64,000 nucleotides of DNA. Origin: Axinella damicornis. Taxonomy: Eukaryota > Porifera > Demospongiae > Axinellida > Axinellidae. The notes under the pieces are model-generated. The model saw nothing but the letters and a program-made list of their open reading frames with translations, was not told the DNA's origin and made no database searches. Shown here piece by piece: positions 48,101 through 60,100 of this stretch. Positions within the stretch are counted from its first letter, which is position 1. Every line of letters starts with the position of its first letter. The DNA lies in assembly GCA_963931865.1 (NCBI GenBank), contig OZ007518.1, positions 8,236,361 to 8,300,360 of the forward strand, in the 5' to 3' direction. A program made the translations under genes and the position numbers.

Positions 48101-51100
48101 AGCACTAGCATAAGCAAGACAAATCTACTGAGGATCTTGTGAAAGGGATCAAATTTTAGATAGATCTTGACATGTATGCTGGAAAAAACACACTGGATGC
48201 AAATTTAACATCAAACCAATAAAGAGACAAAGTTAGTTGTGCTTCAGTTGAGTACATTCTTTATTCGGTGCTGTATTGCTGCCTTTCGAAGGTGGTTTGC
48301 AGTGGTATATGTCTAGTTCAAAATAATACTTGTAAATTTTGGATCACGATCTGCCTCTGTGCCGATTTTGAGGGTCTTTGATCTTCCGATGTTTCCAACT
48401 TGCAATGTCCTTGTCTAAAATCTTGAGTTCTGTAAGCCTCTTGAGGTGTCTTCGATAGTTGCAGTGGTATTCCGGGGCAGTCAGGGATCCAGTGTACACC
48501 TGTCAATGAATGAGTGAGTGAATGTGCATCAATCCTGGTGTACACATTTCTAATCCTCTGCAAAGGTATACAAATTTGCAATCCTCTGCAATGGGTGTAC
48601 AAATTTGTACTCCTCTGCAAAGCTAAAGGTGTACAAATTTGTAAACCTCTGTGAAGGTGTACAAATTTGTAATCCTCTGTGAAGGTGTACAAATTTGTAA
48701 ACCTCTGTGAAGGTATACAAATTTGTAAACCTCTGTGAAGGTGTACAAATTTGTAAACCTCTGTTAAGGTGTACAAATTAAATTTTGTAAACCTCTGTGA
48801 AGGTGTACAAATTTGTAATCCTCTGTGAAGGTGTACAAATTTGTAAACCTCTGTGAATTCGAAGGTGTACAAATTCCTCTGTGAAGGTAAACAAATTTGC
48901 AATTGGCAACTGGAAAACACAGACATGTGGGAACAGAAACGGGAACGGGAACAGAAAATAGAGTTAAACTTATTCATCAACCTATTAAAACTTATTAACC
49001 GAAGATCATTATATGTATAACACAAAACACGAAAACATGGACACATGGGAACAGAAACGGGAATGGAAACAACAGAGTTGAACTAATTAACCTATTAACC
49101 AAAGATCATATAACACAAAACTCGGTCAACAGATGAAGCAGACCCGTGGCGTCATAGATACACTAATCGGATCTATACACACAAAAAACAGACAGATACA
49201 GGACAGACGGCTATAGGCTGTAACAGCTACTGCCTGGACACTCGGTAGAACTCCCTCTGGCAAAGCCTCAGTGAAGCATCTTTGCCGCACAGGATACGTA
49301 GCCATCGGTGGCATGGACAAAAGCCCACACAAAATCACTCTCTAGCACTCGGTAGGCGTTAGACTCTAGTTCAGACTCGCTGAGCAGCACCAGGCTCGAG
49401 TGCTTGCAACTTGACTTGTAACTTGTTTCCATTTCCGTTCCTGTTTCCGTTCCCGCATGTCCATGTTTTCCATTTGCCCCTCCCTAAGGGTGTACAAAAG
49501 TGTAGTCTTCTACCTTGGTGGCAAATTTGCATAATTATAGGTAACTAATCGTGCGATAATAGTCAACTCCTGGGCAGCCGATATTATGTACGCAATAATT
49601 GATTCGGAATAGGCATCACAAAGATTTGGTTTGTGAATGTATGTGCACCATAACCCGTTTCCTTATTGAGCTTTCTCGTTTGCCGCAAAAACCATGTTCC
49701 CGAGTCATTCTTGCACTGAGATATGAAAGGCAAGCTTGAAACGTGGTCAATAATTACTGGCAGCTTACTATGGGAATCAATCAACACTGGGATAACTAGC
49801 TACCATGATCATTTTGCTCATCAGAAAGCTGTAGAGACTATACTTACTACATGAACTTACACTCCTGCATGTCTCTCTCCGGTCAACAGAGATGCATCCG
49901 TGTGGTCAGGGTGACTCCTTGCTCAGCAACCAGCCTTTGCAGTGGTCACTTGAAGTTCATCACCGGGTTCAGGAACTTTTTGAGTGGCGACTTTCAACTT
50001 CGTCCGAAACGAGAAACATAGTCCTGGACCTTCGCTGTACGTGTATAGAGCTCGATCTCGTTCGGCGCTAGGAACAGACTGGATCGATAGCTTAGGTAGC
50101 TAGCTAGCTAGCTAGCTAGATAGCCTTAGCTCGGTGTCACGTGTTCATGCTGTGGTTTTCTAATTTCTAATTTTACTTTGACACGTGGCGCGTTGTGTTT
50201 ATACAGCTGTGACCGCAAACTCCGTTTCCCTTGGTCGGCCACCAGTCGAGACGGCTGTATACAATCGGTGGACTGGACTACTGGACTGGACTACTGGACT
50301 GGACTACTGGACTACTGGACTCACCCAAAATATTTTCCGTTAGCGACAGTACGTTAGCATCCATATGCTATACACTATTTTATATGGGTTAGGGAGGGGT
50401 TAGGGTGTGGTTAGGGTCTGTATAAATACTGTATAGCATAGTATGATACGGATGCTAACGTACTGTCGCTAACGCTACGTCCCAAAATTCCATGAAACGC
50501 CCTTTTCAGTGAGAAGCTAAACCTCCTTACTCAGCCTATTAGTTCCCTAAAGTTGCTTCCTAGCCTGTTGCGGCATCGTCTCCTCGATTTCCAAGGTCAA
50601 AGGTCACGTGCATATTTAATGAGCTTCCGAACAATTCTCTGTACTGGCTTTGAGCTAGCCTCGTTCCCAGGCCTACCCGGATGGGGAAGTGCTTTGAGCA
50701 TCCATGCTAGCTAGCTTTGAGCATCCATGACTTGTATCAACTGTTGTATGGAGGTCACACGCATTTGTTGGGAAGTCAAATTTTAATTGAGCTCCAGTTA
50801 GGATTCTCCGCCTGCTTGAACGATTAGAAGAGCAGTTAGCACGTTATCAGCAGAAACCAAACTCCAGCCTGCCTTTGTAGCTACCATGATTGTTATCCCT
50901 GAGCTCGCTTATTACATATGCACGTGACCTTTGACCTCGGAAATCGCGGAGACGATGCCGCAACAGGCTAGGAAGCAACTTTAGCGAACTAATAGGCTGA
51001 GTAAGGAGGTTTAGCTTCTCACTGAAAAGGGCGTTTCATGGAATTTTGGGTGAGTCCAGTAGTCCAGTAGTCCAGTCCAGTAGTCCAGTCCAGTAGTCCA

Positions 51101-54100
51101 GTCCACCGATTGTATACAGCCAGTCGAGACGATGGTAGCTACGTGAACGGAACCCCTGTTTAGGGAAAGGAGACCTCGAGGAGCAGTACTAGTGGAAGAT
51201 CAAGCCGGCGTTATGGTAAGAATACATTTCCCCCCCTTACTAGCTAAGTTTGATATAATTTGCTGCATGTCTAGTGCATTCTGATTACACGATAACTCTT
51301 CTCAAATGGATTTACAAGAGCTGCACTCTCAAAATCCTAGCTACCAAAATTATGGGAGAGATTCGTAGCTCCAAATAGGCACATTGTGCTAGTGGGAAAT
51401 GCCAAAGGGGGAGTGTGATGTATGGGACCAGGTTGGGGAGCCTGAGGACGAAGGAAGGGGGTGCATTGCATGGGTGGGAATCCTCCCATATTTGTTGCAT
51501 ATAGATGTAACTAAAGTTGGAGATGGCTGAAAGGTGCTTGGAAGCTACGAAGGGGTGTCATCAACCAATAGCGAAGTAAGTCCTTGTTATGAGCTGTTTA
51601 ACTGAGCTGTTTTGACTCCTCGATCGATCGGTGACGTAATTGGTAGTCAGTATTCAATGTAGGATCAGGCGATGCCTACATACGTGCAATATTCTGTGAA
51701 GGACCAGGCAATATCTTATAGGTATACAAATTGGTATGCCTTTAAGGTTATGGGATCCCTGCGCGCGTATATGCGCACCGTATACTTAATTAAGCGCTAT
51801 TTTATAGTTTTTTTTGTCACCAAAAATAAAGCCGTGTGATCCGACTTGGACTTGGAAGACCGTATTGAAATAGGCACAAACAGTATAGAAAGGGCCGGAC
51901 GAAGTGTTTTTGTAATGCTGACCACCGTTCCGAAGTTATACGGCGCTGTCTTCCAAAGACGGGAATCAAGATGGCGGTTATTCACACCCAAGGGTCGTTC
52001 TTTCGAAGACAGTTCAACCTAGCCACAAAATGCTTCCATCCCGCCCTAGAGCTTCCTATGGCGTGTCTCCCAACAGTAGAATGGAGTTGCTGGCGGTGGA
52101 GATTTTTGGTGAATAGTTTGCTGGAATTGATTTAACCAGCTAGCGTACAACGACTACAGTGTGAGCTGCTATAATGATGTTTAGTCTGCATGTTGACTAC
52201 CCTCGCAGCTTTGTGTCAAGTAAGTTTGATTTCACTAGTCTGTGAGAAAAAGGGGGTTGAACAAATTGTCTGGCCACGCCCACCGTGCGACGAGCCCGTA
52301 ACCTTAAACTGCTGCAACATTCTGTGACGAATCGGGCAATGCCGTAAGGTGTACAAATTTGTATGCCTTAAACTGCTGCAACATTGTGACGAATTAGGCA
52401 ATGCCTGAAGGTGTACAAATTTGTATGCCTTAACTGCTGCAACATTCTGTGACGAATCAGGCATTGCCTGAAGGTGTACAAATTTGTATGCCTTAAACTA
52501 GTGTGAAGAATTGGGCAATGCCTAAAGGTGTACAAATTTGTATGCCAATGGCAATGTCTGTAGATATATACAGATATTTTATGCCATTTCAATGTCAAGC
52601 AGACTTCACCTTGAATTTTATATTACTTCTGCAGGTCTGCTAGCAGCTGCTGCTACATCTATACAAAGATTCTTCTGTTGCATCCAAGTTAAACTCGGCA
52701 CTGCCAAGTTTACCTCAGAACTTCAAGAAGAAATGCAACAGTGACTATTATCGTGTAATTTTTATGTCGTGTTTGTATCAGGTGTTCAATTTAGTAACCT
52801 TACAGCTATGATATTTTTTCAGTGACTCATAAACACAGAATCTGTGTCTAAAAAAAGCAGCGTTGTCATAAAGCAACCATATTTCTTGTATATTCAGCAA
52901 AATCTAGGTAGAATCATAAACGGAACCTCAGCATCGGAACCTGTTTTACGGTCGCGGCACATATCATGTGACAAGATCTACCAGGCCTTCCCCTTGCCTC
53001 ATTCCCAGGCCTCCACGCCAAGCTTTTGTCGCTTACAGTACATGTACGACAAAAGCTGGGCATGGAGGCCTGGGAACGAGGCTAAGTATATAGCTATGTA
53101 GGTGTGAAGGCACAATGTACGTACACTGGTTAAGTTTATATAATTATACATGATTACCTGTTCTTACAGCTGAGTCCATTGAAGAGGAAAGTTCTAGTGA
53201 ATCGCGTATAGCACCCAAGTGGTTCAGATGGAAATCAGAGGATATGTATCCGTAAGTACCGATATGTAAAGTATTAGCTATAGGGTCGGTATAGGGATAG
53301 AGTGGACACGAAATATACAAACAAAAAGCAGTCAACATAACAACACACATACCATTCATCTTTGAGTAGTGTTTGCTTGACCAAGAAGACTCCCAGAGTC
53401 ATGAAAATGTACCTAACCAGAAACTCATCGAACAGCCAGAGTCAGTTTTTTACTTTTCTTCTTCAGATGTATTATGTATATAGGCTAGTTCGAATTGTGT
53501 GACTCTCTCAGGACAACTAGGATGGTATTATAGGCCTTGCTTCACTCACATGCACATCTGTGAACAAACTCACTCAAAGTTGTGTATAGGCACGAGCCTG
53601 AATGGCTGTCCAATTAGTGGCCCCTTCTAGAATATGATTATAGCTGTGTCTGCAACACACAATAGAATTACTTGCAGATGAATTTCGACTATATCTTTTC
53701 CATTTAGACCAGTGAAGCTGCCATGGTGGGAACAACTCATGGAAGCCTCCAGGTTTGTATTCCAAATTGTAATTTTTCCTGCTACATATATACCTACTTT
53801 AGGGATGCAACGGTTATTGACGGTATTGCAAACTCAGCCAATGTAATTATTGAACAGCACCCATATTGCACTTTGACTCCTAAGGCACCATGAACCAAAC
53901 TGGCAATACTTTATACTGCACTATTAGTTCCTGCCTGATTATTCTTATTTCAGAAATTAATATTCAGCACCTTCACTTGCAAAGTGCAACAATGTTTCGT
54001 GGAGAGAAACCAGATCCGCGCGCGCATGCGCGAAGCGGGGTTAAGCAATCGGTTTTGTCCGTCAGTCAGTCAGTCGGAAAAAATTGAAATCTCCCCACAT

Positions 54101-57100
54101 AGACACTCATAAACCATCGAAATGGAGTCAAACAATAGCAAATAGCAAAAAACTGCTCTATGTGTACCCGACTGAAGTCAAGGCGCTCTGTTTCGCTGTA
54201 TTTCGGCTATTTCCTACTTTTCATAACTATCATAACATTGGCTCCACCTCTTCGTGACCTCAGAGTCCCATCAAGAACAGGACACGCAGTGCATTTGGAA
54301 ACTTCATGCTTCGAGATGACCGCTAGGAAACACTGTTTTCTCACGATCTATGTACTTCACAGGCATCATGGCTATTGTTTCGGCTGTTTTTTCCAGCTAT
54401 TTCCTATTATTCGTAACATTTGGCCCCACCTCTAGCTCCAGCTTCACAATCTTATGATAGTATATACGGTAAGCGGTCACTCCCACACCTGGGATATGGC
54501 CATACACAAACACAGCATACGCGCTAGTCACCCTGTCGGCAGAGATGTCACGTCGATTGTAGCTGCACTGCATGCATCCTGGCTGTGGACGTTCAGCATG
54601 GGGTATGTGTTCTATGAACACCTCTAGTTCATTATAGTAGCTGCGTCGGTTGTGTATGGGCCCATAGCCCCCTGCGGGCTGTCAAAATCCATTGGCAAAA
54701 TATAGGCCTATACCCATGAATTTTGATGGAACTTGCAAGCTGTCAAAAGTACAGGGCTGCAGGCTCTAGCCTCATTCCCAGGCACTCTCTCCAAAAGCAA
54801 AAGAGAGTGATGAGCAAGCTGACCCCGCAAACAACCTGCAGGGGGGGAGGGGGAGCAGTATCAATCTGATTGCAGAACAAAACCACATGCATGAACATGT
54901 AAATTGTAGACTCAGAAATAAACATTCAAGGACAGAGTACCCCAGAAAGGCTGCAGTTGACAACTGTGTGAGAGGGCCACTAGTCTGAGGTTGCTGCTCA
55001 CTGCATTTTGTCGTGGGATCAGCTTGCTCATCATTTGTCACCGCTTATGGGATCGATAATTTGCAAGGTGAGGTGTCTGGTTTGCTTGTAAAAGGTGTCT
55101 CAGATCTCAATAAAACCAGGGATGCCTTGGCATGCAACTGATTTGTATCTCATGCAACATTTACCACAAAAGGAGGAGTGCCCTTTATCACATGAATGAT
55201 GACGCACCGAAGAAGTCCACGGTTTGATCCCCCCAAATGTTACCAGGCTTCAGAGAGAGATCCTGGGAACAAGGCTACACTCTAGTTTTGTCATTGTGTA
55301 TGTGGTGAAATAATGATCTCTGTCTCTTGACTTGCTTCAATAGGCGGATGATAAATCGTATAGTACATGAACCTGGAAGCCCAAGTCAACAACCATCCAG
55401 TTACAGGTCAGTTCTGTAATAGTTTTAGCAAGAGCATGATCCTTACTCACGACACAGAACATGTTCAGAAATAAGTACGTAGGTAGACCAGTGTACGTGG
55501 AGAAAGGTAGCGTAAGTCACCGATTCTCGACCACCTTATGAACTTACCGCTGTAAGTGCTGCTCCGGACAACCAATCGTTAAGTTACTTCCACCGCGCTA
55601 TAGCGGTACCACTCTAGTATCATAGGCTGCAATTTTGATGGTCCCACACCGTTCGGCTGATAGAGCAGGAGGCCAAGTAAGCGAGGACCTTTACGTTTAA
55701 TAGTCGACCACCGCTACGTGATCTCGACCAGACGTACATTCTCCTATTACCAAATGTCAACGACGCTAACCGCAAGCTGCTGTATTGCCAAAACAGAACA
55801 GTTAGGCAAGTATATTAGTTTCTATTTGTGTGTCCCAACGAAATACGGTCTTCCTATAAAAATTTCAAAATCATGTGACCAACACACCCCCCGGAGTGGT
55901 TTTGGAATCGAAAAAAAGGCAAAACTCGAGTACTTGTGCTACAATAAACCGCAGTACGTATTGTCAACCGCGCGTGTATTTTTGTAATATCAAATGTTGC
56001 CCAGCTCCTCCACATGCTAAATTACTGTCCACAACTCCCAGCAACAGGCATAGAACAACTCAAATTATTCAGAAAATAGATTTAAGGACAACTCATTATT
56101 CAGGAAATGTTTGTGCTCACTAGTGACTAAGTCACAAATTTTCGTCAGACCTACACACTGGACATATTGTAGCATCTTCTTCCAGATCAACTGCACCTGA
56201 CACACAGTCATCATGGAGCCGGCATCCACATGTACAGTTCAGCCACTCCCTTCCGTTTCCTTCCTCGACGTCTTTCTCGTATGTCCCAGAACAGACACAG
56301 CATTCATTCTCATTGATTTCAATATTCCTCTTCTTTGATGTTGAGGGTACTGTGTTCGCCATTCGCTTTTGCCCTGTCACCCTCTTGGTTCTCTGGGTAG
56401 TTTTCTCAGCTGTTTTCTTTGCTCGCTCAGCTATTTTTTTAGCTTTCTCTTCTGCCTTTTTCTTGTTCTCCTCTGCCTTTTTCTTGTTCTCCTCTTCCCT
56501 CTTCTTTTTCTTCTCCTCTCGCTCCCTTTTGCGTTGCTCTTTCTCCTCTGCTAATTCCTTTTTCTTTTTCTCTTTTTCTTCAAGAATGGCTAGGTTTTCT
56601 ATGCTAGTAAGGACCCGAGCTAAAGCCACTCGTTTTGTTGGTTTTGTTGGATTTGCCGTTGGGGTGGAGGACTTAACTTCAGGGTACACCAAAAAATGTG
56701 CCAGGATAGATCCAGGGGCTGTGGTTGGAGTCGACTGTGTCCCTGCTGGAAGTTTAGTCTTGGTGGGAATACACAGCACCAGAGGAGAAGCAGTGGGCAT
56801 AGTCAGGACAGAGTCGGCAAGAAGGGAGGGTGCAGTACTTACGCTGGACTGGGTTGGGGGAGAGGACATAGATGATAAGGGGCTGGGCTGGGTTGGGTTT
56901 GTGGTTGTGTCCCTACTTGCGGTAACAGGAGAGCTTGCAACCGCAGTTGGGGTGCGTTGGACTTGGGGAGATTCTGTGGCATTAGTCAAGCTGGACTGGG
57001 CTGGGGAGGACATAGATGATACAAGGCTGGAATGGGTTGGGTTTGTGGTCGTGTCCCTACCTGGGGTAACAGGAGAGGATGCAACCACAGTTTGGGCTGA

Positions 57101-60100
57101 GGGAGAAGTGGACTGGTCTGATGGTAAGTTAAAGGAGTACATACCACTGGTGTGTTCATGTTGCCAAGTCTCATCTTGGTCGTCCCCATCAGAGAATTCA
57201 CTATCTTGTTGCACCTGCTCAGCTTCATCATTATCATCATTCGTACCATCTAGGTTGCCTGGAACGGCTTCAGGGTGATAGCTCTTAAGCCGTAGGACGT
57301 ACTCCGCATCTTCAAAGATGTCATAGCCTTCTGAGTACCGCGTTTCAAAGAGCTCGATTTGCTGGTCACTGAACTCCGATCGTATCGCTGTCGAGTCATG
57401 AAGAAAGGGCTGCGAGGAAGATAGTGCAAGAGAGGGCTGCGAAGAAGGTAGACCTTCAAATTGCTTCAGGATTTCATCAGGGTTGTATGGGTAAATGCCA
57501 CATGCTTTGTATCCTGAGATGACGTTTGCTGGGGTCATACCCCTCATCCAAGCTTTGGCAAAAAGTGAAGAGAATTGAAACCGATTCATAACTCTTCCGG
57601 GATTGTTGTGGATGTAATCGTGACAAACTTCACGCCAGTGCTTTTTCAGCGGGCCAAAGCAGCCAACATCCATCGGTTGCGAGTCAGCTGTCGTGTGAGC
57701 TGGAAGAGTAAACATTATGATGCCATGGTCTCGAGCATATCGAACCACATCTGGCTGGTAGTGGGACGAATGGCCATCCAGCAGCAACAGGACTGGCCTT
57801 TCAGAGGTGGCATATTTCACAAAGTGCTGTGTCAGCCAGCCATTGAAAAGCTCTGAGTCGATCCATCCCTTGTCACTGAGACCGTAGAGTGTACCTGTGG
57901 TAATAATAAGGAAGTACACGTGTACCATCACGTATAAATCATTCACACGTCAGTGGAATGAACCTTGACTTGATAACTTTGGATGAGTATACTATTATGC
58001 ATATTAATTAGTCCATACCCATTATCTACAAACACATACCTGGAACTTCTCCTTCAGTGAGTGGCTGCTGTAAGCTCTTCAGGTCAAAAATCACCATCGG
58101 TGGTATAGCTTGACCAGCAGTATAGCTTGACCAGCAGCATTGGCACATCCAAGTATAGTTGTTTGCGATTTATTTCCAGATGTTCGGGATCGTACTTTCT
58201 TCATTTTCTTGGATGTTACCACATTGAGTGGTCGCGCATCAAACGGCATTCCACTTTCGTCACAATTGTATATCTGACCTGGTTTGTGCTCAAGACCATG
58301 TTTGTCCAACACTTCTTTCAAAAGCTGAAAGTATTTCTCGAATGTTTCACGGTTGGTGCAGTCAGCACGAACATTGGCATACGCATCACCCTTACGGAGG
58401 GTCAACATCGGGAAGCGACTCTTGAATCTTCGAAACCACCCATCGCTCACATGTTTCTTGACTGTCATTCCCTTCTGAAGCACTATTTCTTCGACCATCT
58501 GCAGTACTTGCCTTTGAGTCTTGCCATAACCCATCTTGGAACAATTTACTACAAACAGAGCTACTTCCTCTTCCTCTTCAGGTGACAGGTAAGGCCTCGG
58601 GCCTGGTTTAGTCCCATGTTTGACTCGACCAGAAAGACGATCCTTCAGAGTTGTTGGGGGAACACCATGTTCCACAGCAGCACGATTGATCGACATTTTC
58701 CCATCGTGAACTGCTTTCATTGCTTCCTTCATGGATACGTCCCTCCACTGGCGGAATTTGGATGGACGGTTAGGTGGTTTTATCTCCCTGGCTGGCAACT
58801 TGGGGTTAGTCCTGAGCCGCTTGGGCTTTCCCATGCTGCTGCTATGGCGTTAATAGAACACAAAACCTATCACAAAGCACAATTTGAGGTAAGTAAGTCT
58901 ACACAAGTACAAAGAAACAGACATTAAGGCATACTTATGCGTACTTCACCTTGTTTAGTAGCGTTGCCACTGACATCAGCGCCTGAGCTTGAGTGTTCGA
59001 TCGAGTTTTCTCCTGCAAAAAGGCTATCCACGTGCAAAACCTTCGACATACGTACGTAAAATCCCGTATACTAGTATTGCGATTGTGCGGTCGACAAATG
59101 ATTGTTATCAGCGGTCAACGATTGATACCAGTCGTGAAACGGTGACTTACGCTAATGATCGTATAAAATAACAAATGGAATAAAAGTCTACCAGTGTGCC
59201 TCTGGGTGCATGTGATATGTAACTGTAGCCTCACTTTATGCTAGCAACACTGAAATTGACATCACCAAGTTTGACTTCTCTGCCTTCCTATTGTATGTTC
59301 TGATCTACTCTGCAATTCAATGATTCAACATACCTAACTGTTACACATAATTATCTGTAACAGATCTTGGAACAGTGAGCTGCAAGCTACTGTGGACAAG
59401 TTGGGAGAGTGTCTTAAGGAGGAATGTGATGAATATTTTTCCAACATCAAAGATCATATACTCCAGGTTGGCAAGAAGTTACTGCACCCACACATCTGTG
59501 TTAAGAGAGGGAAGAAACGTGGCAGAGAGAGTGTGGTAGCACTTGCAAGACAGACTTCCCTTGATTTATCAGTGCATGAATACAGATGGGAATGCATGGG
59601 AATGGTAGTTTAGAATGAAGATGAATGATCTGCATAATAATAATGTGTAACATCTTTTTACCACATGCAGTCCTATATTGATCAGTACCGCTATGAACAA
59701 GAACAACGGTTAAGAGTCTTTGATGGGCAGTTCAAGCCACAAATCGATGGTGGTAGAAGGCGGCTACTAACGGTATGTACTATACACCATGTCCTTGCTT
59801 TGTTATTGTATGTTTACTGTAAGAATGTGACCATTAAGAGTATTGCATCAAGCAAGAAGATTGGTGATGCAATAATTACCCTATGCACGCATGTGCGAGG
59901 TGGCGTTAAGCAATTGGTTTTGTCTGTCTGTGTAGTGAAAAATATGTCCATGGATAAACAAATAACGTTACAATCCACAAAATAACATCTGCGTCTATTG
60001 ACAGTGGTGGAGGTATACCAGCCATTCCTGTGTAGGCAAAGTCAAGACAGTCTAACCTGCTGAAACGGTGTCACATTAATTCGCATCCATAAAGATGATT

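Larger units (their letters stand above)
55508..59154 (-). mobile_element. pogo/Tigger-type DNA transposon, about 3.65 kb
   Basis: Inverted ends GCGTAAGTCACCGATTCTCG (left, from 55510) and GCGTAAGTCACCGTTTCACG (right, inverse, to 59152) are flanked by TA on both sides, the target site of the Tc1/mariner/pogo group. The element carries a two-exon transposase on the minus strand (58834-56132). It sits in the intron of the GTPase gene between exons 55406 and 59364, in the opposite orientation. Confidence 0.9.

Noticed and set aside
48530..48900. CRISPR-like array of regularly spaced repeats
   Set aside because: Units are contiguous with no unique spacers, and the DNA is eukaryotic; it is a plain minisatellite.
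56313..57278. Plus-strand ORF of 321 codons, hydrophobic and Phe/Ser-rich
   Set aside because: Exact antisense of the Lys/Glu and Pro/Thr/Ser-rich part of the transposase; no homology or splice context.
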